A stretch of 40,887 bases of DNA, from the NCBI GenBank assembly GCA_001801885.1, contig MGYU01000096.1, forward strand, positions 29,460-70,346. Direction: 5' to 3'. Source of the stretch: Gammaproteobacteria bacterium RIFCSPLOWO2_12_47_11. Its GTDB lineage: Bacteria; Pseudomonadota; Gammaproteobacteria; Eutrophobiales; Eutrophobiaceae. The notes beneath the pieces were generated by a model. That model ran no database searches and was not told where the DNA came from. It worked only from the letters and a program-made list of their open reading frames with translations. Position numbers and translations under genes: made by a program. Each line of letters starts with the position of its first letter. Position 1 is the first letter of the stretch. Positions 32,279 to 40,887 of this stretch are shown here, one piece after another.

Positions 32279-32333
32279 TTGACAAAGCCCATGGATTTTC
32301 CTACGCTGCAATGCAATATTGTGCATCGCACAA
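32279..32333 (+). promoter_or_regulatory. Phasin promoter with overlapping TGC-rich operator
   Basis: TTGACA (32279-32284), 17-bp spacer, TACGCT (32302-32307), overlapping tgcaatgcaatattgtgcatcgcacaa (32307-32333). Confidence 0.6.
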
Positions 32334-32368
32334 TCCGTTTGCAACTATATTTTAATGAGGAGAATGCA

Positions 32369-32749
32369 ATGAATACCGCTAACTATGATCAGATTAACAA
32401 ACTCGGCATGAGCACTTACGATACTTTGAAGCAGCTCTACACGATCAACACAAATACCGTCGAACAATTGATTGAGCAGCAATTTGCACTGGCCGCTCTC
32501 GGTGTTGAATATGTTACCAGCCAGATGAAACTTGCCGGCACCGCCAAAGGCTATAAGGATATAATCAGCGCCCAGACGGATATTGCAGGAGAAATCAGCA
32601 GCAAGATGCAGGGGATAGCCCGCAATACCCTGGACATCATGACTGAATCCAAGGATGAGATCAGCACCTGGTTTGAAAAATCCGTCAAGGAAGCCGAGAA
32701 GGGTATCAAGGAAGTGACCAAGGTTGTGCCAGCGGTCAAGGCTGCCTGA
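32369..32749 (+). CDS. Phasin family protein
   Basis: MNTANYDQINKLGMSTYDTLKQLYTINTNTVEQLIEQQFALAALGVEYVTSQMKLAGTAKGYKDIISAQTDIAGEISSKMQ; start after AGGAG at ATG 32369. Confidence 0.92.
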   Translation: MNTANYDQINKLGMSTYDTLKQLYTINTNTVEQLIEQQFALAALGVEYVTSQMKLAGTAKGYKDIISAQTDIAGEISSKMQGIARNTLDIMTESKDEISTWFEKSVKEAEKGIKEVTKVVPAVKAA

Positions 32750-32781
32750 TTATTTTAAATTATTTGGTTTGGCCTCCTCTG

Positions 32782-32809
32782 AACCGTATCCTGGCAATAG
32801 GATACGGTT
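32782..32809 (+). terminator. Rho-independent terminator-like hairpin after phasin gene
   Basis: aaccgtatcc-tggcaata-ggatacggtt followed by ttat. Confidence 0.75.
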
Positions 32810-32835
32810 TTATAAACTATCGAAGGTGATGACAG

Positions 32836-33201
32836 ATGATTAACAACGACATGACAGAGAATTGGAACAACATTGCCAAAACAGCGATGAATTCCATAAA
32901 GGAGCTCGGTAATATCAATGTACGTGTTATCGAGAAACTGACCGAACAACAACTGGCGGTGTTGAATACCTGCCTCGAAGCCAGTCAGAAAGAGATTGAT
33001 CTGGCCAGCAAGACCAGAAACCCCGAAGATATTATCAAGATGCAAGCTGAATTGATTGCCGAATACAATACCAAGCTGATGGGTATACTTCAGAATACCG
33101 GTGCCATATTGAGCAGTTGTAACTCAGATATTACATCGTGGGCTGAAAAGAGTGTTACCGCTACAACACCCAAAGCTGTGAATCCCGGGAAGAGCAAATA
33201 A
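32836..33201 (+). CDS. Phasin family protein (second paralogue)
   Basis: NNIAKTAMNSIKELGNINVRVIEKLTEQQLAVLNTCLEASQKEIDLASKTRNPEDIIKMQAELIAEYNTKLMGILQNT. Confidence 0.85.
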   Translation: MINNDMTENWNNIAKTAMNSIKELGNINVRVIEKLTEQQLAVLNTCLEASQKEIDLASKTRNPEDIIKMQAELIAEYNTKLMGILQNTGAILSSCNSDITSWAEKSVTATTPKAVNPGKSK

Positions 33202-33281
33202 GCAGCACTTGCCTTTAAGGGTTTACCCTTCCTTGTACCCGTGTCCCCTGCTGAAGGAATACGGGCTTTTTATATTCCAGA

Positions 33282-34346
33282 TCAGGTTCTCTTGTCCAGC
33301 CACTTACCTACGGTAGGCGGGATCATTTTCTGTGCCTTGTTGCTGACGTAGATACCAATATGTCCACCCGGAAATTCGAGTTCCGTATAGTCTTTGCTGC
33401 CAACACATCCCTGCAGGGCTTTGGATGAATCCGGCGGTACCAGATGGTCGGAAGCGGCATAGATATTCAGTAACGGTACAGTGATATTTCCCAGGTCGAC
33501 AATCTGATTACCGATTTTTACCGTCCCTTTGACCAGTCCGTTGTCCTGGTAAAATTGCCTTGTAAATTCCCTGAATGCCTCACCGGCCTGATCCGGACTA
33601 TCAAAGATCCACTTCTCCATGCGCATAAAATTCTTTGCCTGTTCTTTATCATCCAGAAGATTGACCAGATCCATATATTTCTGTCCAACCAGGCGAAATG
33701 GTTTGAGAGACAGATATATCATATTCAAAAGTTCACCAGGAATATTGCCCAGGGTATCAACGAGGAGATCAATATCAACATTTCTTACCATTTTACTTAA
33801 CAGATCATCCTTGGTATGGAAATCTACTGGTGTCACTGTTGTGATGAGGTTCCTTACTTTCTCAGGATGCAGTGAGGTATAACAAAGACTGAATGTTCCG
33901 CCCTGACAGATACCAAGGATATTGATTTTTTTCAGCTTATGTTTCTTGCAGATCAAATCCACACAACGGTCAATATAACCGTTGATGTAATCGTCCAGTG
34001 TTAAATACCGATCCGCACTGTCAGGATAGCCCCAGTCGATAAGGTATACATCCAGTCCGGCATTCAGCAGCCCCTGAATCATTGAACGTCCATCCTGCAA
34101 ATCAGCCATATAGGGACGATTAACCAGCGCGTATACAATCAATAACGGAACAGGGTTGGTTTTTTTGACGCGTGGCTCAAACCGGTAAAGCACCATCTTG
34201 TCTTCCTGATAGACAGGTGTTTTTCTGGATACGCCAACCTCTATGTCACCGATTTCAGCGAGTGTATTTATACCTTGTGCAAGCTTTGCATTAAACTGGT
34301 TTACTTCGTGCAAAATTTCATCAGGTCTTATCTGAAAAGGTATCAC
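33282..34346 (-). CDS. phaC: Class III poly(3-hydroxyalkanoate) synthase subunit PhaC
   Basis: 355-aa-class size; lipase-like box GICQGG; YALVNRPYMADLQDGRSMIQGLLNAGLDVYLIDWGYPDSADRYLTLDDYINGYID; paired with phaE. Confidence 0.96.
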   Translation of the reverse strand: MIPFQIRPDEILHEVNQFNAKLAQGINTLAEIGDIEVGVSRKTPVYQEDKMVLYRFEPRVKKTNPVPLLIVYALVNRPYMADLQDGRSMIQGLLNAGLDVYLIDWGYPDSADRYLTLDDYINGYIDRCVDLICKKHKLKKINILGICQGGTFSLCYTSLHPEKVRNLITTVTPVDFHTKDDLLSKMVRNVDIDLLVDTLGNIPGELLNMIYLSLKPFRLVGQKYMDLVNLLDDKEQAKNFMRMEKWIFDSPDQAGEAFREFTRQFYQDNGLVKGTVKIGNQIVDLGNITVPLLNIYAASDHLVPPDSSKALQGCVGSKDYTELEFPGGHIGIYVSNKAQKMIPPTVGKWLDKRT

Positions 34347-34367
34347 AGCAAGCGCTCCTTTATATTA

Positions 34368-35555
34368 TTAGATCTTGATAACTATCACGTTGTCTTTTTT
34401 GTTGCCCTTCTTTCCTGATTTTTTTCTTGCAGCTGTCTTTTTATCTGCACTCATGTAAACAGTTTTTTTGTCAGATTTTCTTTTATAAACAGTATTAATT
34501 TTTAACTTGTGGGCAGTTGCAGCAGGCTTTCTGTTAGTATCACTGCCATTACCAGCCATTGATTTCTTCAATGCAGCTATTTCATCCTGCATTTGTTCAA
34601 TCATTCTGGATGTTTCCTTGTTGTCACGGCGCATATCCTGCTGGCGTTTCTGCAGGGTACTCATCCCGCGGCGGGTAGGCATATTCAGGGCACTCTGAAT
34701 TTCATCGACGATATTTCGGCCATGTTGTTTGACCGCCATCAATGCATTGGTCAGCCGTCCATATAGATCAGAAAAATCTTTAGTTTGGGTAAATTCAGCA
34801 TATGCCTCTTCACCGCAGTCCACCAGCAAATCATATATCTCACGCAGACTGTTAATTTCCTTGCCATGTTTTGCCATGTCAATAATCTTCATACGCATGG
34901 TATCCAGCGCTTTCAGACTGACGGTAGTCATCGCATGGTTGTATTCCATATTTACTTTCTGATAAATATTCCAGAGTTTGATGCCTTCTTGTGCCTGTTC
35001 CTGTGATTCACGGGTATAACCTACGCCGGGTATAGATAAAAATTTATCAGTGGCCCTTTCCAGATTTTCCGGTTTCAGATCTTCAAGAAAATCTCCTGGC
35101 AATAACGTGGCCGAGGAAAAAGACCGTTGCAGAGTGTCTATAGGCAGCATATGCCAGGCACCTAATATTCCAGGCAGACCCTCTTTAGTACTGCCGCGGA
35201 TAAATATTTTTTTCATCTCTTCAAATTGGTCATTCAATGCCGCCTGCCAATCTTCTGATGTCTTGCTGATTTCATTGATGTTCTTGAGCAATTTGGAAAA
35301 TTGCTCGCTCAGGATGTAATACACCTTGCCTTGTTCCAGCATTTTCGTAACAAACTCAGTACTGCTTTCAGGCATGGAAGAGGACACTGATTTCCACCAG
35401 TATTCCATGGCTTCGGTGAGTGGATTACTGTCTTTTTTGCCAGTGACCGGAGCTTTAGGCATGAACTGACTGAATGCCTGCCACGCATCCAGATACTGGC
35501 GTTGTGATTCCAGCCAGTCAGTATTCCAGTATGGGTTGGGGATTTTATTGCTCAT
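34368..35555 (-). CDS. phaE: Class III PHA synthase subunit PhaE with Lys/Arg-rich C-terminal tail
   Basis: Directly upstream of phaC; NTDWLESQRQYLDAWQAF..., GVGYTRESQEQAQEGIKLW... typical PhaE; start at internal ATG 35555. Confidence 0.92.
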   Translation of the reverse strand: MSNKIPNPYWNTDWLESQRQYLDAWQAFSQFMPKAPVTGKKDSNPLTEAMEYWWKSVSSSMPESSTEFVTKMLEQGKVYYILSEQFSKLLKNINEISKTSEDWQAALNDQFEEMKKIFIRGSTKEGLPGILGAWHMLPIDTLQRSFSSATLLPGDFLEDLKPENLERATDKFLSIPGVGYTRESQEQAQEGIKLWNIYQKVNMEYNHAMTTVSLKALDTMRMKIIDMAKHGKEINSLREIYDLLVDCGEEAYAEFTQTKDFSDLYGRLTNALMAVKQHGRNIVDEIQSALNMPTRRGMSTLQKRQQDMRRDNKETSRMIEQMQDEIAALKKSMAGNGSDTNRKPAATAHKLKINTVYKRKSDKKTVYMSADKKTAARKKSGKKGNKKDNVIVIKI

Positions 35556-35625
35556 CTGTATCTTTCCGGTTAATGCTAAACAGCTTTGATCGGCCGTGAT
35601 CTTCAATTAATGGATAATCCTATCA

Positions 35626-35645
35626 TGCACTATATTGCACTGCAA
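35626..35645 (-). promoter_or_regulatory. TGC-rich site upstream of phaE (candidate PhaR-type operator)
   Basis: tgcactatattgcactgcaa; minus strand reads TTGCAGTGCAATATAGTGCA, similar to the phasin promoter sites. Confidence 0.5.
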
Positions 35646-35672
35646 AATAAACCCTGATTGCCATCAAAAAAA

Positions 35673-35700
35673 TACCCGTATTCCGGAAAGAATACGGGTA
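35673..35700 (-). terminator. Rho-independent terminator of the minus-strand phasin gene
   Basis: tacccgtattc-cggaaa-gaatacgggta perfect 11-bp stem; followed on the minus strand by a T-run. Confidence 0.85.
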
Positions 35701-35736
35701 AATTATTTAATAGAGGTGAAGTGTCAAAAATTCTAA

Positions 35737-36120
35737 CTAAGTCACAGTTGACTTTTTGGGGATGCGTTTTACCGGCGCCTTTACATTTACTTCTGCTGAT
35801 TCAAAACCCTTTTCCAGCCAGGAAACAATTTCATCACAAGAATTAGACATAATTGACGCGGCCTGCTTGGTGAAGTCTATTGCCTTGGTGCTGCACTCGC
35901 CGGCAATTTCTGATTCTGCCGACAGGTAATCTTTGTAATTCGTGGTGCTGGTCAGAAGCTTTGTCTGCTCAATACCTGTTTCAATATTAAATGAGGCATA
36001 TTTAAACTGTAAATCCATCAGTTTCTGCAGGGCCTTGGTGTTGATGGCGCCCAGTTTCTGAAGTGATGCAAAGGAAGTCTTGCCGACTTTGGTCAGTTGT
36101 TCTACATAATCGTTTTGCAT
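35737..36120 (-). CDS. Phasin family protein (third paralogue)
   Basis: MQNDYVEQLTKVGKTSFASLQKLGAINTKALQKLMDLQFKYASFNIETGIEQTKLLTSTTNYKDYLSAESEIAGECSTKAIDFTKQA, alignable with the phasin at 32369. Confidence 0.92.
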   Translation of the reverse strand: MQNDYVEQLTKVGKTSFASLQKLGAINTKALQKLMDLQFKYASFNIETGIEQTKLLTSTTNYKDYLSAESEIAGECSTKAIDFTKQAASIMSNSCDEIVSWLEKGFESAEVNVKAPVKRIPKKSTVT

Positions 36121-36187
36121 AGGGGTACTCCTCCTTTTTGCTTAAATCGTAGCGGTTACAGGGTTAATAAAACGCCCCTCAAAATAA

Positions 36188-36243
36188 TTGTGCGGCGCAA
36201 TATTATTGCAATGCAACATAACTGAATAGCCATGGTATGTCAA
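36188..36243 (-). promoter_or_regulatory. Phasin promoter with overlapping TGC-rich operator
   Basis: Minus strand: TTGACA (36243-36238), 17-bp spacer, TATGTT (36220-36215), overlapping ttgcattgcaataatattgcgccgcacaa (36216-36188). Confidence 0.6.
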
Positions 36244-36402
36244 CCTTTTCGAAGTGAAATATTTATACACTGGGCAGAAGGTTGGGAAAGGCAGGCTACC
36301 CGGCTCAGCTGGCAACTATCAATCTTGCGTAACTTATTGTAAATAATGATATTATATTACCGGATGAAGCCCTTGGGCTGGATAAAATCTGGCACACATG
36401 GG

Positions 36403-38973
36403 CTATGTTTGACTGATGTTGCACAACAATTGACTAATGGGCAGCGGCTTGCCAAAGTAATAACCCTGTATGGAATGGCAGCCGTTATCCCGCATATAGA
36501 TAAATTGTTCCTGTGTTTCCACGCCTTCTGCTACCACCTTCAGATTCAACTGATGGCCTATGGCGATAATCGCTTCACAGATGGCCGAGTCACTCTGGTT
36601 AGTATGCAGGTCACGGACGAAGGATTTATCGATTTTAATTACATTAATAGGAAACTGCTTGAGGTAGGCCAATGATGAATAGCCGGTGCCAAAATCGTCC
36701 AGTGACAACTTTACACCGAGCTTACTGAGTTCGGTCAAAAGCATCAGGCTACGTTCAGTCTCCGTCATCATGATAGTTTCTGTGATTTCTATAACCAGTT
36801 GATCCGGTGAAACCCCCGTTTCTTCCAGGATTAATCTGATCCTGTCTACAATCGAATGATCCACAAATTGCCGGGCGGAAAGATTGATTGAGACGCTTTC
36901 GAAATGTTTGTTCATGGCAGACATCTGTCTGATATCAATACAGGCGCGCCGCATTATCCAGTCACCCACTGGTACTATCAAGCCGGTATCCTCCAGTAAT
37001 GGGACAAACTGATCCGGAGAGACCAGGCCGGTTTCCGAATCATGCCAGCGTATCAATGCCTCATAACCTGTGATGTGGAGTGTTTTTGTATCGACCTGTG
37101 GCTGGTAGTACAACATGAATTGATCAAATTCCACGGCCCTTCTTAATCTGTTTTCCCGGTCCAGGCGCAGTCGTGCCTCCGCATTCATTTCCTGTGTGTA
37201 ATACTGGTAGTTATTGCGGCCTTTGGATTTGGCGTGATACATCGCTGAATCAGCATTTTTCATTAATGATTCAATTTCCTCTGCGTCGTCGGGGAAAATA
37301 CTGACACCGATACTGGGACTGATATTTACTTTTTCACCATTCAGATTAAATGAATCATTCATCACCATTAAAATTTTTTCAGCTACCTTGCCCGCATCAC
37401 TAATATCCTGCATTTCCGGAAGTATGATAGTGAATTCATCACCACCCAGCCGGCAAACTGTATCTGAATTTCTTACACATTCAAATAATCTGCCGGCGAC
37501 GCATTTTAATAATTCATCACCGATGGTATGGCCCATGGAATCATTTATTATTTTAAACCGGTCAAGATCAATATAAAGCAGGCCCAGTAAACTATCCTGC
37601 CTCCTGGTACGCCCAATGCCCTGTTCAAGACGATCGATAAACAATGAACGATTGGGCAATCCGGTCAGTGAATCATAATTGGCAAGGCGCAATAGTTCCT
37701 CTTCCGAGCGTTTACGCTGGGTGATGTCCTCAAACAGCCAGATAATCCCTTCTTCCCTGGTCTTTTCGGAAATTGATTTTGCTGAAACGGCACACCAGAA
37801 AATTGTTCCATTCTTGTGTTTCATCTTCCATTCGCCCTGATAGGTTTCATCATTGGCAAGTAAACTGGCAGCTGCTTCATTGATAGCCTTGTGGGTATCG
37901 TCCGAGGGATAAAGTATTTCCTTGCGCATGCCCTGGATCTCCTCGCGTTCGTACCCGAATATTTCTTCAAATTTCCGGTTCACCGCAACAATATTGCCAT
38001 CTATGACATGTGCTATACCTACCAGGGCATTTTCCAGAATAGCGCGGACTCTTTTTTCACTGTTTTCCAGAGCGGTATTCGCTGCAATTACTTCATTAAA
38101 GAGTGATTGCAAACGTTCCGCAAAACGATTGAAGTCAACGGTTAACTCGGAAAACTCGTCCTTGATGTCATCGCTGACCTCGAGCCTTCTTGACATATCA
38201 CCAGAAGAGAGATCATGCATGGCCACACGCACTTTATAAAGCGGGTCATCGATACGATATATAACCAGTGAAATACCGGCGATGATCACTGATATGACCA
38301 GTAAACTTACAGTGACAATAACTGCAAGGCTTATCTGACTGAGATCATGGGATAAAGTGGAATGCGCATTGATCTTTTCAGCAGCGAGATTGGATATCCT
38401 TTTCAGGGAATTCCCCAGACTGCCACTGCTTTCATTCAAACTGGTAACGATACCGGATAGTGTTGTGGTATCGCATGTACCGGAACCCGCATCCGGCTTT
38501 ACCGGCGATTGAGAGATTATCTTCGCGAGGCAGTTTACAAATTCAGCGTCTTGTAACAGATATTCCTTGTACCTGTCCTGTAACCCGGGCACAACAGTAT
38601 TCAAAACTTCAATATTTGTCGTGAGCAGAGAGAGTTGTAACAGGTAATTAGTTATAACCTGTTTCTTGATATTTGCGTCACGATATTTTTTAAGTCCTTC
38701 CGGAGTTTTTATAACCAGTAACTCCTGTCTGAGTATTTCAGAATCACTCAAAAACTGTTCCAGGTTCCTGACGATATTGGCGCTGGGGACCAGTTTTTCT
38801 TCCAGGATTCTCTGTTTGGATGAAATGATATCATTCGTGATCAATGCAGTGAGCGAGAGCAGAATAACAGCTGAGGCGCAGATCACCGCCCAGTATTGCA
38901 ACAACTTCCGGACAGAAAGATTATTGAGAAATCTGGAATGCTTTAAATAATCTGGCAGATCAATATTATGCAC
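36403..38973 (-). CDS. Membrane-bound sensor with HAMP-like, PAS, GGDEF and EAL domains (cyclic-di-GMP turnover)
   Basis: Two N-terminal TM segments flanking a helical periplasmic region; PAS (VRAILENALVGIAHVIDGNIVAVNRKFEEIFGYEREEIQGM); RNSDTVCRLGGDEF; YEALIRW...EITETIMM...LDDFGTGYSSLAYLKQFPINVIKIDKSFV. Confidence 0.95.
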   Translation of the reverse strand: MHNIDLPDYLKHSRFLNNLSVRKLLQYWAVICASAVILLSLTALITNDIISSKQRILEEKLVPSANIVRNLEQFLSDSEILRQELLVIKTPEGLKKYRDANIKKQVITNYLLQLSLLTTNIEVLNTVVPGLQDRYKEYLLQDAEFVNCLAKIISQSPVKPDAGSGTCDTTTLSGIVTSLNESSGSLGNSLKRISNLAAEKINAHSTLSHDLSQISLAVIVTVSLLVISVIIAGISLVIYRIDDPLYKVRVAMHDLSSGDMSRRLEVSDDIKDEFSELTVDFNRFAERLQSLFNEVIAANTALENSEKRVRAILENALVGIAHVIDGNIVAVNRKFEEIFGYEREEIQGMRKEILYPSDDTHKAINEAAASLLANDETYQGEWKMKHKNGTIFWCAVSAKSISEKTREEGIIWLFEDITQRKRSEEELLRLANYDSLTGLPNRSLFIDRLEQGIGRTRRQDSLLGLLYIDLDRFKIINDSMGHTIGDELLKCVAGRLFECVRNSDTVCRLGGDEFTIILPEMQDISDAGKVAEKILMVMNDSFNLNGEKVNISPSIGVSIFPDDAEEIESLMKNADSAMYHAKSKGRNNYQYYTQEMNAEARLRLDRENRLRRAVEFDQFMLYYQPQVDTKTLHITGYEALIRWHDSETGLVSPDQFVPLLEDTGLIVPVGDWIMRRACIDIRQMSAMNKHFESVSINLSARQFVDHSIVDRIRLILEETGVSPDQLVIEITETIMMTETERSLMLLTELSKLGVKLSLDDFGTGYSSLAYLKQFPINVIKIDKSFVRDLHTNQSDSAICEAIIAIGHQLNLKVVAEGVETQEQFIYMRDNGCHSIQGYYFGKPLPISQLLCNISQT

Positions 38974-39104
38974 AGGCCTTCTATCCCCGGAGCCTTTATA
39001 GTTAAGATGGATGAATTATAAATACATGTTGTTTACTTATCCTTAAGTTTGTCACTTAAATTTGGGGGAAATCTAAAAATATCGCTTACAGACGCACCAC
39101 TAAA

Positions 39105-39653
39105 CTAGAAATTCAGTTTTTCGGGGGATTTTGAATAACGTTCCAGCGACTCGGATATTTCCTGCCTGGCTGCTTCAGCATCCTGCCAGCCATGCACTTT
39201 CACCCACTTATTGGGTTCAAGATCTTTATAGTGCTCAAAAAAATGAGTAATTTGATCCAGCAAAGCCGGCTGCAGATCCTGATATGAGTTTACGTCACGA
39301 TGAAATTTTGAGACCTTGTTGATGGGTATTGCCAGTACCTTGCTGTCATCTCCGGCTTCATCGGTCATTTCCAGCAATCCGATAGGATGGCAACGCATCA
39401 CCGCACCATGAATAATCGGCATGGGTGTCGCTATCAGCACATCGACCGGATCGCCATCCAGCGCCAGGGTCCGGGGTATATAACCATAATTGCAGGGATA
39501 GACCATGGAGGTATTCAGATAACGGTCTACAAACAGCGCACCGGTCTCTTTATCGAGTTCATACTTGACCGGCTCGCCATGGATGGGTATCTCAATGATG
39601 ACATTGATTTCTTCCGGCGGATTACTGCCTGGTCCTACTCTGTCCAGATTCAT
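39105..39653 (-). CDS. ppa: Inorganic pyrophosphatase (family I)
   Basis: VIIEIPIHGEPVKYELDKETGALFVDRYLNTSMVYPCNYGYIPRTLALDGDPVDVLI. Confidence 0.97.
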   Translation of the reverse strand: MNLDRVGPGSNPPEEINVIIEIPIHGEPVKYELDKETGALFVDRYLNTSMVYPCNYGYIPRTLALDGDPVDVLIATPMPIIHGAVMRCHPIGLLEMTDEAGDDSKVLAIPINKVSKFHRDVNSYQDLQPALLDQITHFFEHYKDLEPNKWVKVHGWQDAEAARQEISESLERYSKSPEKLNF

Positions 39654-39707
39654 CGATTATTTTCCTGAATTTAATTTATAGGGAATTTCAGTAAAACCGT
39701 GCATCTC

Positions 39708-40887
39708 TTATTTTATTGCCCGGTTGCTGACCAGATTATCCACAACGGATGGATCCGCCAGGGTACTGGTATCACCGAGTGCATCTACTTCATTTGCAGC
39801 AACCTTGCGCAATATACGGCGCATGATCTTGCCGGAACGGGTTTTAGGCAGACCCGGCGCCCACTGGATAATATCCGGGCTGGCAATCGGTCCAATCTCC
39901 TTGCGCACATGTTGCACCAGTTCCTTACGCAATTCCTCAGTTGGTTCGACACCTGCCATCAGTGTGACATAGGCATAAATTCCCTGCCCCTTGATATCAT
40001 GCGGATAGCCAACAACAGCCGCTTCAGCCACTGCCTCATGTAAAACCAGCGCACTCTCCACTTCGGCCGTACCCATGCGATGACCAGAAACATTGATAAC
40101 ATCATCAATCCGGCCAGTGATCCAGTAATAGCCGTCCTTGTCTCTGCGTGCGCCATCACCGGTAAAATATTTACCCGGAAACATCTTGAAATAAGTATCA
40201 ATAAAGCGTTGGTGATCACCATAGACTGTACGCATCTGTCCAGGCCAGGGCCGTTTAATACAAAGTGCCCCTTCAGCCACACCTTCAAGTTCATTACCTT
40301 TGTCATCGACGATGCATGGCTCTACACCAAAAAATGGCACTGTGGCCGCACCCGGTTTTAATGCTGTGGCACCAGGAAAGGGAGTAATCAAATGGCCGCC
40401 CGTTTCCGTCTGCCACCAGGTATCCACGATCGGGCAATGGTCTTCACCAACAACATGGTAATACCATTCCCATGCCTCCGGATTGATCGGCTCACCCACA
40501 GTACCCAGGATGCGTAAACTGCTGCGGTCGTGTTTTTTGACAAATTCATCTCCTTGTCCCATCAGGGCGCGGATGGCGGTCGGTGCAGTGTAAAAAATAT
40601 TCACTTTATGCTTGGCCACGACCTCCCAGAAACGTCCGGCATCGGGATATGTCGGCACACCCTCAAACATTAACGAGATTGCACCGTTACATAATGGACC
40701 ATAAACAATATAGGAATGCCCGGTGACCCAGCCTACATCCGCAGTACACCAGAAAATATCACCATCATGGTAATCAAACACATACTTGTAAGTGATTGCA
40801 CAATACAACAAGTATCCACCTGTGGTATGCAATACACCTTTGGGTTTGCCGGTTGAGCCGGACGTATAAAGGATAAATAGTGGATCT
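39708..40887 (-). CDS. acs: Acetyl-CoA synthetase, C-terminal part (5' end beyond window)
   Basis: Frame stays open to the right edge ([65 protein letters not shown]), ending ...[19 protein letters not shown]. Confidence 0.97.
   Translation of the reverse strand, partial: DPLFILYTSGSTGKPKGVLHTTGGYLLYCAITYKYVFDYHDGDIFWCTADVGWVTGHSYIVYGPLCNGAISLMFEGVPTYPDAGRFWEVVAKHKVNIFYTAPTAIRALMGQGDEFVKKHDRSSLRILGTVGEPINPEAWEWYYHVVGEDHCPIVDTWWQTETGGHLITPFPGATALKPGAATVPFFGVEPCIVDDKGNELEGVAEGALCIKRPWPGQMRTVYGDHQRFIDTYFKMFPGKYFTGDGARRDKDGYYWITGRIDDVINVSGHRMGTAEVESALVLHEAVAEAAVVGYPHDIKGQGIYAYVTLMAGVEPTEELRKELVQHVRKEIGPIASPDIIQWAPGLPKTRSGKIMRRILRKVAANEVDALGDTSTLADPSVVDNLVSNRAIK

Overview
This 40.9 kb window looks like gammaproteobacterial-type chromosome with moderate GC (inferred from gene content and relatedness such as Mpl, RppH and SixA; not verified by search). 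Left to right it contains: (1) an assimilatory nitrate uptake/reduction cluster (nrtB-like permease, a tandem-NBD ABC ATPase, nirB, nirD, nasA) followed by sixA; (2) a HAD hydrolase and an FAH-family protein; (3) a minus-strand run nspC-membrane protein-mpl-LON-domain protein, with each junction overlapping by 4 bp; (4) rppH and a HAD-IB phosphatase beside short dispersed repeats; (5) a small accessory patch (about 16.56-18.4 kb) with an AT-rich orphan ORF flanked by integron attC-like half-sites, a duplicated 3' end of mdh, and a ParE/RelE-type toxin-antitoxin pair; (6) TCA-cycle genes mdh, gltA, sucA, sucB, lpdA; (7) a divergent SnoaL-like/LysR pair; (8) a class III polyhydroxyalkanoate locus (phaA, phaB, phaR, a reductase with an N-terminal extension, three phasins, phaC, phaE); (9) a large PAS-GGDEF-EAL protein, ppa and the 3' part of acs. 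The most interesting signals are a shared TGC-rich palindromic motif at five upstream regions in and beside the PHA locus, placed on top of near-consensus promoters at two phasin genes (candidate PhaR operator), the reductase with an extra N-terminal domain, the Lys-rich PhaE tail, and the patchwork accessory region at the mdh 3' end. No rRNA, tRNA, CRISPR array or integrase/transposase gene was recognised.
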